From the NCBI RefSeq assembly GCF_019802345.1, contig NZ_JAINDZ010000010.1, positions 62,001-126,000 on the forward strand: a stretch of DNA of 64,000 bases, read 5' to 3'. This document shows, piece by piece, positions 8,086 through 16,753 of this stretch. This stretch comes from Methylosinus sp. Sm6. Lineage in GTDB: Bacteria; Pseudomonadota; Alphaproteobacteria; Rhizobiales; Beijerinckiaceae. The notes under the pieces are model-generated. The model was not told where the DNA came from, searched no databases, and saw only the letters and a program-made list of their open reading frames with translations. The position numbers were made by a program, and so were the translations under genes. Position 1 is the first letter of the stretch, and each line of letters begins with the position of its first letter.

Positions 8086-9228
8086 TCAGATCACGAAGGA
8101 TTCGAGCGGCGGGAAGCCGTTGAAGCCGACCGACGAATAGGTCGTCGTATAGGCCCCGGTTCCCTCGATCAGCACCTTCGAGCCGATCTCCAGGCTGATC
8201 GGAAGGAGATAAGGCTCCTTCTCATAGAGCACGTCGATCGAATCGCAGCTCGGTCCGGCGAGCACGCAAGGCGCGGTCGCGTCTCCATCCGCCTCGGTGC
8301 GGATCGGATAGCGAATCATCTCGTCGGTGGTCTCGGCGAGGCCGTTGAACTTGCCGATGTCGAGATAGACCCAGCGCAGCGGATCATCGTCCGACTTCTT
8401 CGACACGAGCACGACCTCGGCCTCGATCACGCCGGCGTTGCCGACCATGCCGCGGCCCGGCTCGATGATGGTCTCGGGAATGCGGTTGCCGAAATGCTTG
8501 GAGAGCGCCCGGAAGATCGCCTGGCCATAGGCCTTCACGACCGGAACATTCTTCAGATATTTCGTCGGGAAGCCGCCGCCGAGATTGACCATCTGCAGCT
8601 GAATGCCGCGCTCGGCGAGATCATTGAAGATCTCGGCGGCCGACTTCAGCGCGCCGTCCCACATCGACGGATCGCGCTGCTGCGAGCCGACATGGAAGGA
8701 GACCCCATAGGCCGTGAGGCCGAAACGATGCGCATGCTCGAGCACGCGCGGCGCCATCTGCGGCGCGCAGCCGAACTTGCGCGACAGCGGCCATTCGGCG
8801 CCGTCGCCGTCGCAGAGAATGCGGCAGAACACGCGCGCGCCCGGCGCGGCGCGGGCGATCTTCTCGACCTCCGCCTCGCAATCGACCGCGAACAGGCGCA
8901 CGCCGAGCGCATAGGCCCGCGCGATGTCGCGCTCCTTCTTGATCGTGTTGCCGAAGCTGATGCGGTCGGGCGTCGCGCCGGCGGCGAGCGTCTGCTCGAT
9001 CTCGACGACGGAGGCCGTGTCGAAGCAGGAGCCGAGACGCGCGAGCAGAGCGAGCACCTCCGGCGCCGGATTGGCCTTCACGGCGTAGAACACGCGCGTG
9101 TCCGGCAGCGCGCGGGCGAAGCCCATGTAATTGTCGCGCACGATGTCGAGATCGACGACGAGGCACGGGCCGGTGTCGCGTCCGGCGCGACGGCGGGCCT
9201 CGAGAAATTCGCGGATACGGTCGGTCAT
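8086..9228 (-). CDS. odc: Ornithine decarboxylase, alanine-racemase-fold (group IV)
   Basis: This 380-residue protein is a fold-type III PLP decarboxylase. The PLP lysine is Lys51 in FYAVKANP. Other family marks are SFHVGSQQ, the phosphate-binding GGGFPTKY, EPGRGMVGNAG, and GPSCDSIDVLYE with the active-site Cys-Asp pair. It converts ornithine to putrescine, the entry to polyamines; many alphaproteobacterial members also accept lysine. The ATG at 9228 gives the usual start; upstream in-frame codons belong to a long leader that may carry regulatory RNA. The 5' region of at least 250 bases without another gene fits the known presence of a speF leader motif before this gene in alphaproteobacteria. 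Confidence 0.94.
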   Translation of the reverse strand: MTDRIREFLEARRRAGRDTGPCLVVDLDIVRDNYMGFARALPDTRVFYAVKANPAPEVLALLARLGSCFDTASVVEIEQTLAAGATPDRISFGNTIKKERDIARAYALGVRLFAVDCEAEVEKIARAAPGARVFCRILCDGDGAEWPLSRKFGCAPQMAPRVLEHAHRFGLTAYGVSFHVGSQQRDPSMWDGALKSAAEIFNDLAERGIQLQMVNLGGGFPTKYLKNVPVVKAYGQAIFRALSKHFGNRIPETIIEPGRGMVGNAGVIEAEVVLVSKKSDDDPLRWVYLDIGKFNGLAETTDEMIRYPIRTEADGDATAPCVLAGPSCDSIDVLYEKEPYLLPISLEIGSKVLIEGTGAYTTTYSSVGFNGFPPLESFVI

Positions 9229-9480
9229 AGCTGCGGCATCCCCAACGAAGTCGCGGCGCGAAAGCCGCGGAGTGGCCAAGGGCTTCGAGCGGATGCACAT
9301 CGCCGTTTACGCAGGCGCTGTGGAGACGCGCTGCGTATCGATACGACTGCGATCCAGGATCGCCGCCACGCCGCCCGCAAGGGCGCCGCGAAGGCGATCG
9401 GGTGATGCGCCGTAGGCTAATGAAGGCGCGGACGCGCATGTCCTCGACGGACATGTGATTCCGACCTGCATAGCCATCGC
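9229..9480 (-). ncRNA. Candidate speF-type leader upstream of ornithine decarboxylase
   Basis: No protein gene is assignable directly upstream of the decarboxylase. The minus strand holds a hairpin (CATGTCC at 9449-9455, loop, GGACATG at 9437-9443), a block reading TTAGCCTACGGCGCATCACC (9402-9421), and short inverted repeats near the start codon. Established knowledge is that a conserved speF leader motif precedes this gene in alphaproteobacteria. I cannot verify the match by eye, so the boundaries and identity are tentative. Confidence 0.35.
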
Positions 9481-9990
9481 TTGGAAGGGGAGTGATCCCG
9501 TTCCGCACGCCCGGCAAGAAAGACAAGCCTCTTCGGTACGCCGGCCTTTGGAGGGCCGACAGAGACGAAAAAGCCCGGTCCGTCGTTGCTTTAAGTCGCG
9601 ATCCCTCGCTCAGGCGAGGTTCGCCGGTTTCGCCTCCGGCTGCCGGTTTTACTTCGGTGGTTGACCGGCCTCTTGTCCGGATCCCCGCCGACCGACACAC
9701 GACCACAGGCACGTGCGAAATTGGGCAACTCTGTAAATACGCGCTTTGGCTCGGTTGACAAGGGGTTTTTTGCGCCCACTACGCATTTCCTCGTCGCGCG
9801 GCGTTCGCGTGCGTCACAGCTACGTTCTAGCCGCTTGCGGGACGGGCGCGAGGCGGATAGGCAGAAGCGCGAGCGTGGTCGCGACGCGGCGCGCCGAGCG
9901 ATGCGGTCGTCCCCAAGAACGCCCGATTCGTCTGCGACCCCGGCGCCTTCGCTCGCAGCGCGGGCGTCCGTCTTTTTTCGGAAAGCTGAA
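9481..9990. other. Long intergenic region upstream of the OpgG/OpgD-like gene
   Basis: About 500 bases between the decarboxylase leader and the Tat-signal gene hold no convincing gene. A perfect TTGACA at 9755-9760 is a candidate -35 element for the plus-strand gene, with no strong -10 at standard spacing. The frame continuous with the downstream gene runs back to 9661, but its Arg-rich translation and the Tat motif beginning at 9991 argue against coding. Confidence 0.4.
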
Positions 9991-11589
9991 ATGAACGACA
10001 TCACACGCCGCCGGCTGCTCGGCGCGATGGCCGCGGCGGCGAGCGTAGAGACGACGGGGCTCGCCCGCGCCGTGGCGCAGACGGTCCAGAATGGCCAGAT
10101 CCCGAACGGCCAGATCCCGAACGCCCAAGCCCCTCGCTTCGGCTTCGAGGATGTGGCGCGCCGCGTCCGCGACCTCGCCGGCGCTCCCTTCGAGGCGGCG
10201 CCGCCGCAGCTGCCCGAGCAGCTCGACCGGCTCGATTTCGATTCGTGGCGCGACATCCGCTTCAAGCCCGAGCGCGCGCTGTTCGCCAATATCCCCGGCG
10301 CCTTCCGGCTGCAGACCTTCCACCTCGGCTTTCTCTACAAGCGCCCGGTGACGGTGAACACGATCCGCGACGGCATACCGACGCCGATCCCCTATTCGCC
10401 GGCGCTGTTCGACTATGGCCGCAACAAATTCGACAAGCCGCTGCCGATCAATGTCGGCTTCGCCGGCTTTCGCCTGCATTATCCGCTCAACGATCCGCAT
10501 GTCTTCGACGAAGCGATCTCCTTCCTCGGCGCGAGCTATTTCCGCTTTCTCGGCCGCGGCCAGAACTACGGGCTTTCGGCGCGCGCGCTCTGCATCGGCT
10601 GCGGCGACAATGGGGAAGTGTTTCCGTTCTTCCGCGAATTCTGGATCGAGACGCCGCAGGCCGGGAGCAATCGCGCCATCATCTACGCGCTGCTCGACAG
10701 CGAGGCGGCCACCGGCGCGTTCCGCTTCGAGCTGACGGCCGGGCAGGAGAGCGTCGTCGATGTGCAGGCGACGCTGTTCGCGCGGCGCGCCAATGTCAAA
10801 TTCGGGCTCGCGCCGCTCACCTCGATGTATCTGACCGGGGAGAACGACCGCCGCATGCGCGACGGCTATCGCGGCGAGCTGCATGATTCCGACGGCCTGC
10901 TCCTCCATGGCGACACCAAGGAATGGTTGTGGCGTCCGCTCGGCAATCCGGCGCAAGCGCGCCTCACCTCCTTCGCCGATCCCAATTTGCGCGGCTTCGG
11001 ACTGATGCAGCGCGACCGCGATTTCGATTCCTATCAGGACATCGAGCTCGCCTATGAGACGCGGCCGAGCTATTTCGTCGAGCCGCAAACGCCGTGGGGC
11101 GAGGGCGCGGTCGAGCTGCTGGAGCTGCCGACGCCGGACGAGACCAATGACAATATCGTCGTCTCCTTCGTCGGCGGCGCGGCGCCGGAAGTCGGCAAGC
11201 CCTTCTCCTACGCCTATCGCCTCACCTCTCTGCTCGACCTCCCGCGCCTGTCGCCGAACGGGCGCACGATCAATACATTCGCCACATCGGCGCGGGCGCT
11301 CGGCTCCGCCGAGCCGGTGACTCCCGGCGCGCAACGCTTCATCGTCGATTTCGCCGGCGGCGAGCTCGCCTATTTCGTCAATGATCCGTCGCAGGTCGAG
11401 GTGGTGGCGACCGCCTCGAAGGGCGCGGTGATCCGCTCGAGCGTGGCCGCCAATCCGCATATCGACGGGCTGCGCGCAATGTTCGACGTGGTGACGAAAC
11501 CAGGCCAGACCACCGACCTGCGCGCCTTTCTCAAGGCCGGCGCGCAGACGCTGACCGAGACCTGGACCTTCCCCTGGACAGCGCCCTGA
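9991..11589 (+). CDS. Periplasmic glucan biosynthesis protein, OpgG/OpgD family
   Basis: The 532-residue protein starts with a twin-arginine signal (TRRRLLGAMAAAASVE, cleavage near AVAQ at about 30), then a spacer with repeated NGQIPN units, and a full MdoG domain: FGFEDVARRVRDLA, YDQ-like FDYGRNKFDKPL, FAGFRLHYPLN, FLGASYFRFLGRGQNYGLSARAL and FFREFWIETP. OpgG/OpgD proteins act in the periplasm on beta-1,2-glucan backbones. A second paralogue (40713-42251) lies with OpgH, so this stand-alone copy may be the OpgD-like member, but sequence alone does not decide. The start at ATG 9991 is set by the Tat motif. Confidence 0.92.
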   Translation: MNDITRRRLLGAMAAAASVETTGLARAVAQTVQNGQIPNGQIPNAQAPRFGFEDVARRVRDLAGAPFEAAPPQLPEQLDRLDFDSWRDIRFKPERALFANIPGAFRLQTFHLGFLYKRPVTVNTIRDGIPTPIPYSPALFDYGRNKFDKPLPINVGFAGFRLHYPLNDPHVFDEAISFLGASYFRFLGRGQNYGLSARALCIGCGDNGEVFPFFREFWIETPQAGSNRAIIYALLDSEAATGAFRFELTAGQESVVDVQATLFARRANVKFGLAPLTSMYLTGENDRRMRDGYRGELHDSDGLLLHGDTKEWLWRPLGNPAQARLTSFADPNLRGFGLMQRDRDFDSYQDIELAYETRPSYFVEPQTPWGEGAVELLELPTPDETNDNIVVSFVGGAAPEVGKPFSYAYRLTSLLDLPRLSPNGRTINTFATSARALGSAEPVTPGAQRFIVDFAGGELAYFVNDPSQVEVVATASKGAVIRSSVAANPHIDGLRAMFDVVTKPGQTTDLRAFLKAGAQTLTETWTFPWTAP

Positions 11590-11598
11590 GGCGCTCGC

Positions 11599-12669
11599 TC
11601 ACACGGCGAGCGCGAGCTGCGGATCGGACGGCCGCTCGGCTGGACCGAGCGACGAAAGCGACACGCCGAGCAGACGCACGCCTGCGGGCGAGGGAAACAG
11701 CGGACGCATCAGCGCGAGCGCCGCTCGCTCGAGCTCGGCCGCGCTCGCGAAGGGCGCCGCCGCGGTGCTGCGTCGGGTGATCTGGCGGAAATCCGCATAT
11801 TTGACCTTCAGCGTCACCGTTCGTCCGCTCGTCGCCGCGCGGCAATGGCTCCAGACGCGCGCGACGATCGGCGCGAGCGCGGCGCGAGCCTCTTCATAGG
11901 AGAAGAGATCGCGCGCGAAAGTGACCTCGGCGCCGATCGATTTGCGAATGCGGTCGGGCCGCACCGGCCGCTCATCGACGCCGCGCGCGATTCCAAAATA
12001 GAACGCGCCGGATTTGCCGAAATTGCGTTGCAGAAAGTCGAGGCTCTTTTCGCGCAGATCGCGGCCCGTTTCGATGCCGAGCGCATTCATCTTCTTCGTC
12101 GTCGCCGGCCCGACGCCATGAAAGCGGCCGACCGGAAGATCGGCGACGAAGGTCGGCCCCATTTGCGGCGTGACGACGAACAGTCCGTCGGGCTTGCGAT
12201 GGTCCGAGGCGAGCTTGGCGAGAAACTTGTTGTAGGAGACGCCGGCCGAGGCGGTGAGGCCCGTCGTCTCCCTTATGCGCGCGCGGATGTCCTCGGCGAT
12301 GCGCGTCGCCGAAGCGATCGCCTTCAAATTCTCGGTGACGTCGAGATAGGCCTCGTCGAGCGAGAGCGGCTCGACCAGCGGCGTGTAGTCGAGGAAGATC
12401 GCGCGAATGCCGCGCGAGACCTCGCGATAGACGTCGAAGCGCGGCGGAACGAAGATCAGCTCCGGGCAACGCCGCTGCGCGGTGACGGAGGGCATGGCCG
12501 AACGCACGCCGAATTTGCGCGCCTCATAGCTCGCGGCGGCGACGACGCCGCGCTCGCGCGGCGAGCCGACCGCGACCGGCCGGCCGCGCAGCGCCGGATC
12601 GTCGCGCTGCTCCACCGACGCGAAGAAGGCGTCCATGTCGATATGGATGATCTTGCGCTGCGCCGGCAT
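11599..12669 (-). CDS. dinB: DNA polymerase IV (Y-family)
   Basis: A 356-residue Y-family polymerase. The palm motifs IIHIDMDAFFASVEQRDDP and PLSLDEAYLDVT contain the three catalytic acidic residues. The steric-gate region (FFASVE) and the SAGVSYNKFLAKLAS finger segment are intact, as are HhH-type residues in GRFHGVGPATTKKM and the little-finger domain. It makes error-prone bypass synthesis possible. The ATG at 12669 (MPAQRKIIHIDMD) was chosen over an upstream in-frame codon. I saw no GTTC-N7-GTTC LexA site before it, unlike the SplB-like gene in this window. Confidence 0.95.
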   Translation of the reverse strand: MPAQRKIIHIDMDAFFASVEQRDDPALRGRPVAVGSPRERGVVAAASYEARKFGVRSAMPSVTAQRRCPELIFVPPRFDVYREVSRGIRAIFLDYTPLVEPLSLDEAYLDVTENLKAIASATRIAEDIRARIRETTGLTASAGVSYNKFLAKLASDHRKPDGLFVVTPQMGPTFVADLPVGRFHGVGPATTKKMNALGIETGRDLREKSLDFLQRNFGKSGAFYFGIARGVDERPVRPDRIRKSIGAEVTFARDLFSYEEARAALAPIVARVWSHCRAATSGRTVTLKVKYADFRQITRRSTAAAPFASAAELERAALALMRPLFPSPAGVRLLGVSLSSLGPAERPSDPQLALAV

Positions 12670-12771
12670 GCGTGGGCCCGTCCGAGGCCGTGCCGCCTCG
12701 CCGTCGCAAGGTCTCACGCAGGCGCCGCGATTTCAACCATCGGACGGCTCGCGGTCCGCGCCGGCTCGCGT

Positions 12772-13896
12772 TCACACGTGCCAGCGGCGCGTGGCGTTCA
12801 TCTTGCGCAGACGCTGCTCGACCAGCGAGGTCGCGGCGTCGCGCAGCGACACGCCCGCCGCATCGGCGCGCTCGATGATCTTGCGCATATTGCGGCCGAT
12901 CTTCTCATCGATGGCGGCGAAGGCCGCGGTCGCGTCGCCGCCCGCATATTCCACCGCCGCGCAGATGACGCCGCCCGCATTGGCGATGAAATCCGGCGCG
13001 GCGACGATTCCGCGCTCGAACAGGCGGCGCTCCGCCTCCGCCGTCGCCGGAATATTGGCGCCCTCGATGACGAGCTTGCAGTCGAGTGTTTCGACATTGT
13101 CGGCGCGCAGCACGTCCGGCCGCGCCGCCGGAATGAAAATGTCGCAAGGCGCGCAGAGCAGCGCGTCCGGGCCGAGCGCGTCGCCGCCCGGATGCGCGGC
13201 GACGCTCGCCCCCTGCGCGCGGAGGCGCGTCAGCTCCTCTATGTCGAGCCCGCGGGCATTGTAGATCGCGCCGCGTCGGTCCGAGGCGCCGACGAGGACC
13301 GCCCCCTTGCGCGCGAGAAAGCGCGCCGCATGGCGGCCGACGGCGCCGAAGCCTTCGACGATGACGCGCGCGCCCGCGAGCGCGAGCCCGGCGCGCGGCG
13401 CCGCGACCTCGGCCGCAATGGCGACGCCGAAGCCCGTCGCGCCGATCTCGTCCAGCGGAATGCCGCCGAGCTCCGCCGGCAGGCCCACGGCGCGCCCGAT
13501 CTCATCACGCACGAAGGCCATGCATGTTTCGTCCAATCCCATGTCGGGACCCGGAATATAATCGACGAGCGGCTCGATGCCCTTGGCGAAGGCGCGGATC
13601 ACGCGCTCCTTCTCGTGCATCGGCATGGCGGGATCGCCGAAGATCACCGATTTTGCGCCGCCGTGACGAAGACCGCAGGCGGCGTTCTTCAGCGTCATCG
13701 CGCGCGCGAGGCGAAAGCACTCCTCGACGCCGACGTCGGGAGCCATGCGCACGCCGCCGATGGCGGGGCCGGCGGCGACATTGTCGATGACGACGATCGC
13801 CTCGAGGCCCGCGGCGGGCGTGCTCAGATAGACGATCTTCTCGGGACCGAATTCATCGACGAAGGAGAAGGCGTCGGATTTGAACGGCGTTGGCAT
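12772..13896 (-). CDS. Glu/Leu/Phe/Val dehydrogenase
   Basis: The protein of 374 residues is an amino-acid dehydrogenase of the ELFV family. It has the AIGGVRM and CGLRHGGAKSVIFGDP segments with the substrate-binding and catalytic lysines, YIPGPDMG with the catalytic Asp, and a Rossmann domain with EGFGAVGRHAARFLARKGA. At 374 residues it is shorter than GdhA (about 450) and nearer to leucine dehydrogenase. The reaction is reversible oxidative deamination to a 2-oxo acid with NAD(P). The substrate is not decidable by eye. The ATG at 13896 yields MPTPFKSD. Confidence 0.88.
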   Translation of the reverse strand: MPTPFKSDAFSFVDEFGPEKIVYLSTPAAGLEAIVVIDNVAAGPAIGGVRMAPDVGVEECFRLARAMTLKNAACGLRHGGAKSVIFGDPAMPMHEKERVIRAFAKGIEPLVDYIPGPDMGLDETCMAFVRDEIGRAVGLPAELGGIPLDEIGATGFGVAIAAEVAAPRAGLALAGARVIVEGFGAVGRHAARFLARKGAVLVGASDRRGAIYNARGLDIEELTRLRAQGASVAAHPGGDALGPDALLCAPCDIFIPAARPDVLRADNVETLDCKLVIEGANIPATAEAERRLFERGIVAAPDFIANAGGVICAAVEYAGGDATAAFAAIDEKIGRNMRKIIERADAAGVSLRDAATSLVEQRLRKMNATRRWHV

Positions 13897-14154
13897 ATTG
13901 CGTCGATTTGGCGCGAGCCGGCGCGGCTTCAAGCGGGAGACCGCGAAAAACGCGCTCGCTCCCTTCGCAATCCCCGACCGTAGTTCCGCCTAGCGGCCGA
14001 GCGCCTTGCCCGCAAGGCCGCCTCGCCCTAGACTGCGGCTTGTTTTCGTCGCTCGCGCGCCGCGAGCGGCAAGGTCGCGAGCCGCAAGCGCGTCGGGAGA
14101 CGCGGCTCCGAATCGTCTCCTTCTCGAGAACGCCAGACGCCGGAAACCGCCCTG
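13897..14154. other. Divergent intergenic region
   Basis: This 258-base region separates two divergent genes and should hold both promoters. No strong consensus element, RNA gene or reading frame with coding character was recognised. Confidence 0.4.
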
Positions 14155-15426
14155 TTGTCACGGTTGCCTTCCTTTTTCGTCGATCTCGTGCTGGCGCTCG
14201 CGCCTACGCGCCTGCTCGGCCTCATCAATCATCCGGCCTTGCACGATGCGCTCGGACGCGAGCGGCTCAATGCGGCGGGCGGCTGGATCAACAATGTCTT
14301 CATGCTGCCCTGGCGCCAGCGGCGCGCGCGCCTCGCGCCGCGCGACGAGGAGACGCGCGCCTATCTTCGCGAGCATTTTTGCGCGCGGCCGTTTCACACT
14401 GTGGAAACGACTCACACGGGCCTCGCCTTCGTCTGCTGCCCGGTGTGGCTGCCGAAGCCGATCGGCGCGCTCGCGCTGGAGCCCGAAGCGCTATGGAACA
14501 GCGCGACGGCGCGCGAGATTCGCGAGTCCATCGTCGACGGCTCCTTTCGCCATTGCGATCACCACACCTGTCCCCTCATCGCGAGCCGCGCGCTGCTCTC
14601 GCGCGCCTCCGCGCAGGCGCGGGAGCTGATCGCGCAGCACCGCTCGGGCGCTCCGGCGCCCTTGCCCAAGCATGTGATCCTCAGCCACGACAAATCCTGC
14701 AATCTCGCCTGTCCCTCCTGCCGCTCGGGCCTCTATGTCGCGAACAAGACGCAGCAGGCCAAGCTCGACGATCTCTTGGAGAGCTCCATCCTGCCTCTGC
14801 TGCGCAACGCCGAGGAGGTGGTGATCACCGGCTCCGGCGACGCTTTCGGCAGCAATCATTTCCGCAATGTCATCAAGCGCATCACGACGGGCGAGTTTCC
14901 GGGGCTGAAGATCCATCTGCACACCAACGGCCAGCTCTTCGACGAGCGCGCCTGGCGCGAGCTTTCGCTCGAGGGCCATGTCGGCGGCGTGCAAATCTCG
15001 ATCGACGCGGCGCGCGCCGACACCTACGCCAATGTTCGCCGGCCGGGCAATTTCGATCGGCTCCTCAAAAATCTGGCGTTCGTCGAGACGCTGCGCGCGC
15101 GTGGCGCGATTTCGCATCTGCATTTCTCCATGGTGGTGCAGACGGCGAATTTCCGGGAGATGCCCGAATTCGTCATCCTCGCGCGGGATCACGCCGCCGA
15201 TCTCGTCTCCTTCAACATGATCCGCCAGCGCGACGTGTTCAGCCGCGAGGAATTCGTCCAGGCCTTCATCGGCGCGCCGGAGCATCCCGAGCATCGCGAA
15301 TTTCTCGCGGTGCTGGAGGCGCCGGAGCTGAAGTCGCGCATCGTGGGCTGGGGCAATATGGACGCTTTCGCGCCCTCTGGAACATTCGCGCGAGAGACCG
15401 AGCACGCGGACCGCCTGCCGGCGTGA
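14155..15426 (+). CDS. Radical SAM protein of unknown function
   Basis: The protein has 423 residues. The [4Fe-4S]/SAM motif is CNLACPSC (Cys-x3-Cys-x2-Cys) near residue 182, preceded by LSHDKS and followed by an ITGSGDAF glycine-rich strand typical of radical SAM TIM barrels. The N-terminal half has a second cysteine group (FVCCPVWL and HCDHHTCPL) resembling a displaced auxiliary-cluster site. Such proteins often modify sugars or peptides, but no substrate protein is visible. Start codons TTG at 14155 or TTG at 14164 are the only near candidates, so the start is uncertain. It lies 85 bases before the 2-oxoacid dehydrogenase operon, with no clear functional tie. Confidence 0.78.
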   Translation: MSRLPSFFVDLVLALAPTRLLGLINHPALHDALGRERLNAAGGWINNVFMLPWRQRRARLAPRDEETRAYLREHFCARPFHTVETTHTGLAFVCCPVWLPKPIGALALEPEALWNSATAREIRESIVDGSFRHCDHHTCPLIASRALLSRASAQARELIAQHRSGAPAPLPKHVILSHDKSCNLACPSCRSGLYVANKTQQAKLDDLLESSILPLLRNAEEVVITGSGDAFGSNHFRNVIKRITTGEFPGLKIHLHTNGQLFDERAWRELSLEGHVGGVQISIDAARADTYANVRRPGNFDRLLKNLAFVETLRARGAISHLHFSMVVQTANFREMPEFVILARDHAADLVSFNMIRQRDVFSREEFVQAFIGAPEHPEHREFLAVLEAPELKSRIVGWGNMDAFAPSGTFARETEHADRLPA

Positions 15427-15511
15427 CGCCGCGGAAAAAATTTCCGCGCGCCGATGAAATGCGCAAACCGGCGCCTTACGTCTCGCATCGAAGCTCGAGG
15501 CCGAGAACGCC

Positions 15512-16597
15512 ATGGTTGCAGACGTCTCGATTCCGATCGACCCCATTCGCTTCCTCGCGCCCGACGGCGAGCTCTGCGCCACGGCGCCCGCGCGCGAGAT
15601 CGCGGCGGAGCTCGCGCTGACGCTCTATCGCGCCATGGCGCGCACGCGCGCCTATGACGGCAAGGCCGTCGCGCTGCAGCGCACCGGCAAGCTCGGCACC
15701 TTCGCCTCGGCGCTCGGCCAGGAGGCGATCGGCGTCGGCGTCGGCGCGGCGATGCGTAAAGAGGACGTGCTCGCGCCCTCCTATCGCGATCATGCCGCGC
15801 AGCTCCTGCGCGGCATAAGCATGGTGGAAAATCTCGTCTATTGGGGCGGCGACGAGCGCGGCAGCGATTTTGCCGTTCCGCGCGCGGATTTCCCCATCTG
15901 CGTTCCGGTCGGCACGCAGATCGCGCATGCGACCGGCGCCGCCTACGCCTTCGCGCTGCGCCGCGAGACGCGCGTCGCGGTGACGATCATCGGCGACGGC
16001 GGCACCTCGACCGGCGATTTCTATTCGGCCTTGAACATGGCCGGCGTCTGGCGCGTCCCGCTCGTCGTCGTGGTCAACAATAACCAATGGGCGATATCGA
16101 CTCCCTGCAGCCGGGAGACGGCGGCGCAAACGCTCGCGCACAAGGCCGTCGCCGCCGGAGTCGACGGCGTGCGCGTCGACGGCAATGACGCGATCGCCAT
16201 GCATCATGTGGCCGCGCGCGCGCTCGACAAGGCGCGCGGCGGCGGCGGGCCGACGCTGATCGAAGCGCTGAGCTACCGGCTCGGCGATCACACGACGGCG
16301 GACGACGCGACGCGCTATCGCGATCCCGATGTGGTGCGCCGCGAAGCGACGCGGGAGCCGTTGTCGCGCCTTCGCAGCCATCTCACCAAGCGCGGTCTCT
16401 GGAATGAGGACGCCGAGGCGAAGCTCATGCGCGACAACGCCGAGGAGGTGGAGCGCGCGGTGGAAGCCTATCTGGCGACGCCGCCGCAGAGCTTTTCCGC
16501 CATGTTCGACCATTTGTTCGCGCAGCTTCCGGCGAACATGCGCGATCAATATGAGGAGGCGCGGCGCTTCGCTCCGAATGGAGCGCGCCATGGCTGA
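15512..16597 (+). CDS. 2-oxoacid (pyruvate/branched-chain) dehydrogenase E1 alpha
   Basis: A 361-residue thiamine diphosphate enzyme. The ThDP-binding motif runs from GDGGTSTGDF to VVVNNNQWAIS, with the usual spacing between GDG and NN. The YRDHAAQLLRG and ALSYRLGDHTTADDATRYR segments are the E1alpha phosphorylation-loop and active-site regions. It forms an alpha2-beta2 E1 with the next gene and decarboxylates a 2-oxo acid. The sequence fits the two-subunit PDH or branched-chain oxoacid class, which I cannot separate here. It is the first gene of an E1alpha-E1beta-E2 operon. Confidence 0.9.
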   Translation: MVADVSIPIDPIRFLAPDGELCATAPAREIAAELALTLYRAMARTRAYDGKAVALQRTGKLGTFASALGQEAIGVGVGAAMRKEDVLAPSYRDHAAQLLRGISMVENLVYWGGDERGSDFAVPRADFPICVPVGTQIAHATGAAYAFALRRETRVAVTIIGDGGTSTGDFYSALNMAGVWRVPLVVVVNNNQWAISTPCSRETAAQTLAHKAVAAGVDGVRVDGNDAIAMHHVAARALDKARGGGGPTLIEALSYRLGDHTTADDATRYRDPDVVRREATREPLSRLRSHLTKRGLWNEDAEAKLMRDNAEEVERAVEAYLATPPQSFSAMFDHLFAQLPANMRDQYEEARRFAPNGARHG

Positions 16598-16753
16598 TCC
16601 CGCCGCCGCCGTCATTGCGAGCGCAGGCGCGTCACCCTCCCCCTCAGCGCTGAGGGAGTCACACATTTCCCGGAGGCGTCATGGCCGCGCTGTACATTTC
16701 AAGATGTATGCATGCGGCAGCGCGAGAGCGGCGCAACGGGCGAGGAGCGCGCG

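Noticed and set aside
9391-9404. Copy of the MITE terminal repeat (GGCGATCGGGTG) in the decarboxylase leader
   Set aside because: Only about twelve bases match the end of the element, with no internal part of the repeat nearby, so coincidence or shared GC-rich motif is more likely.
12670-12771. LexA box before dinB
   Set aside because: I looked for GTTC or GAAC pairs with seven-base spacing upstream of dinB and saw none.
11845-13983. A 712-codon plus-strand frame across dinB and the dehydrogenase
   Set aside because: It spans two genes of the opposite strand with clear catalytic motifs, and its own translation shows no family features.
16598-16753. Small gene between E1alpha and E1beta
   Set aside because: The short frames in this gap lack a ribosome binding site and coding character. 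Only a small imperfect palindrome is visible.
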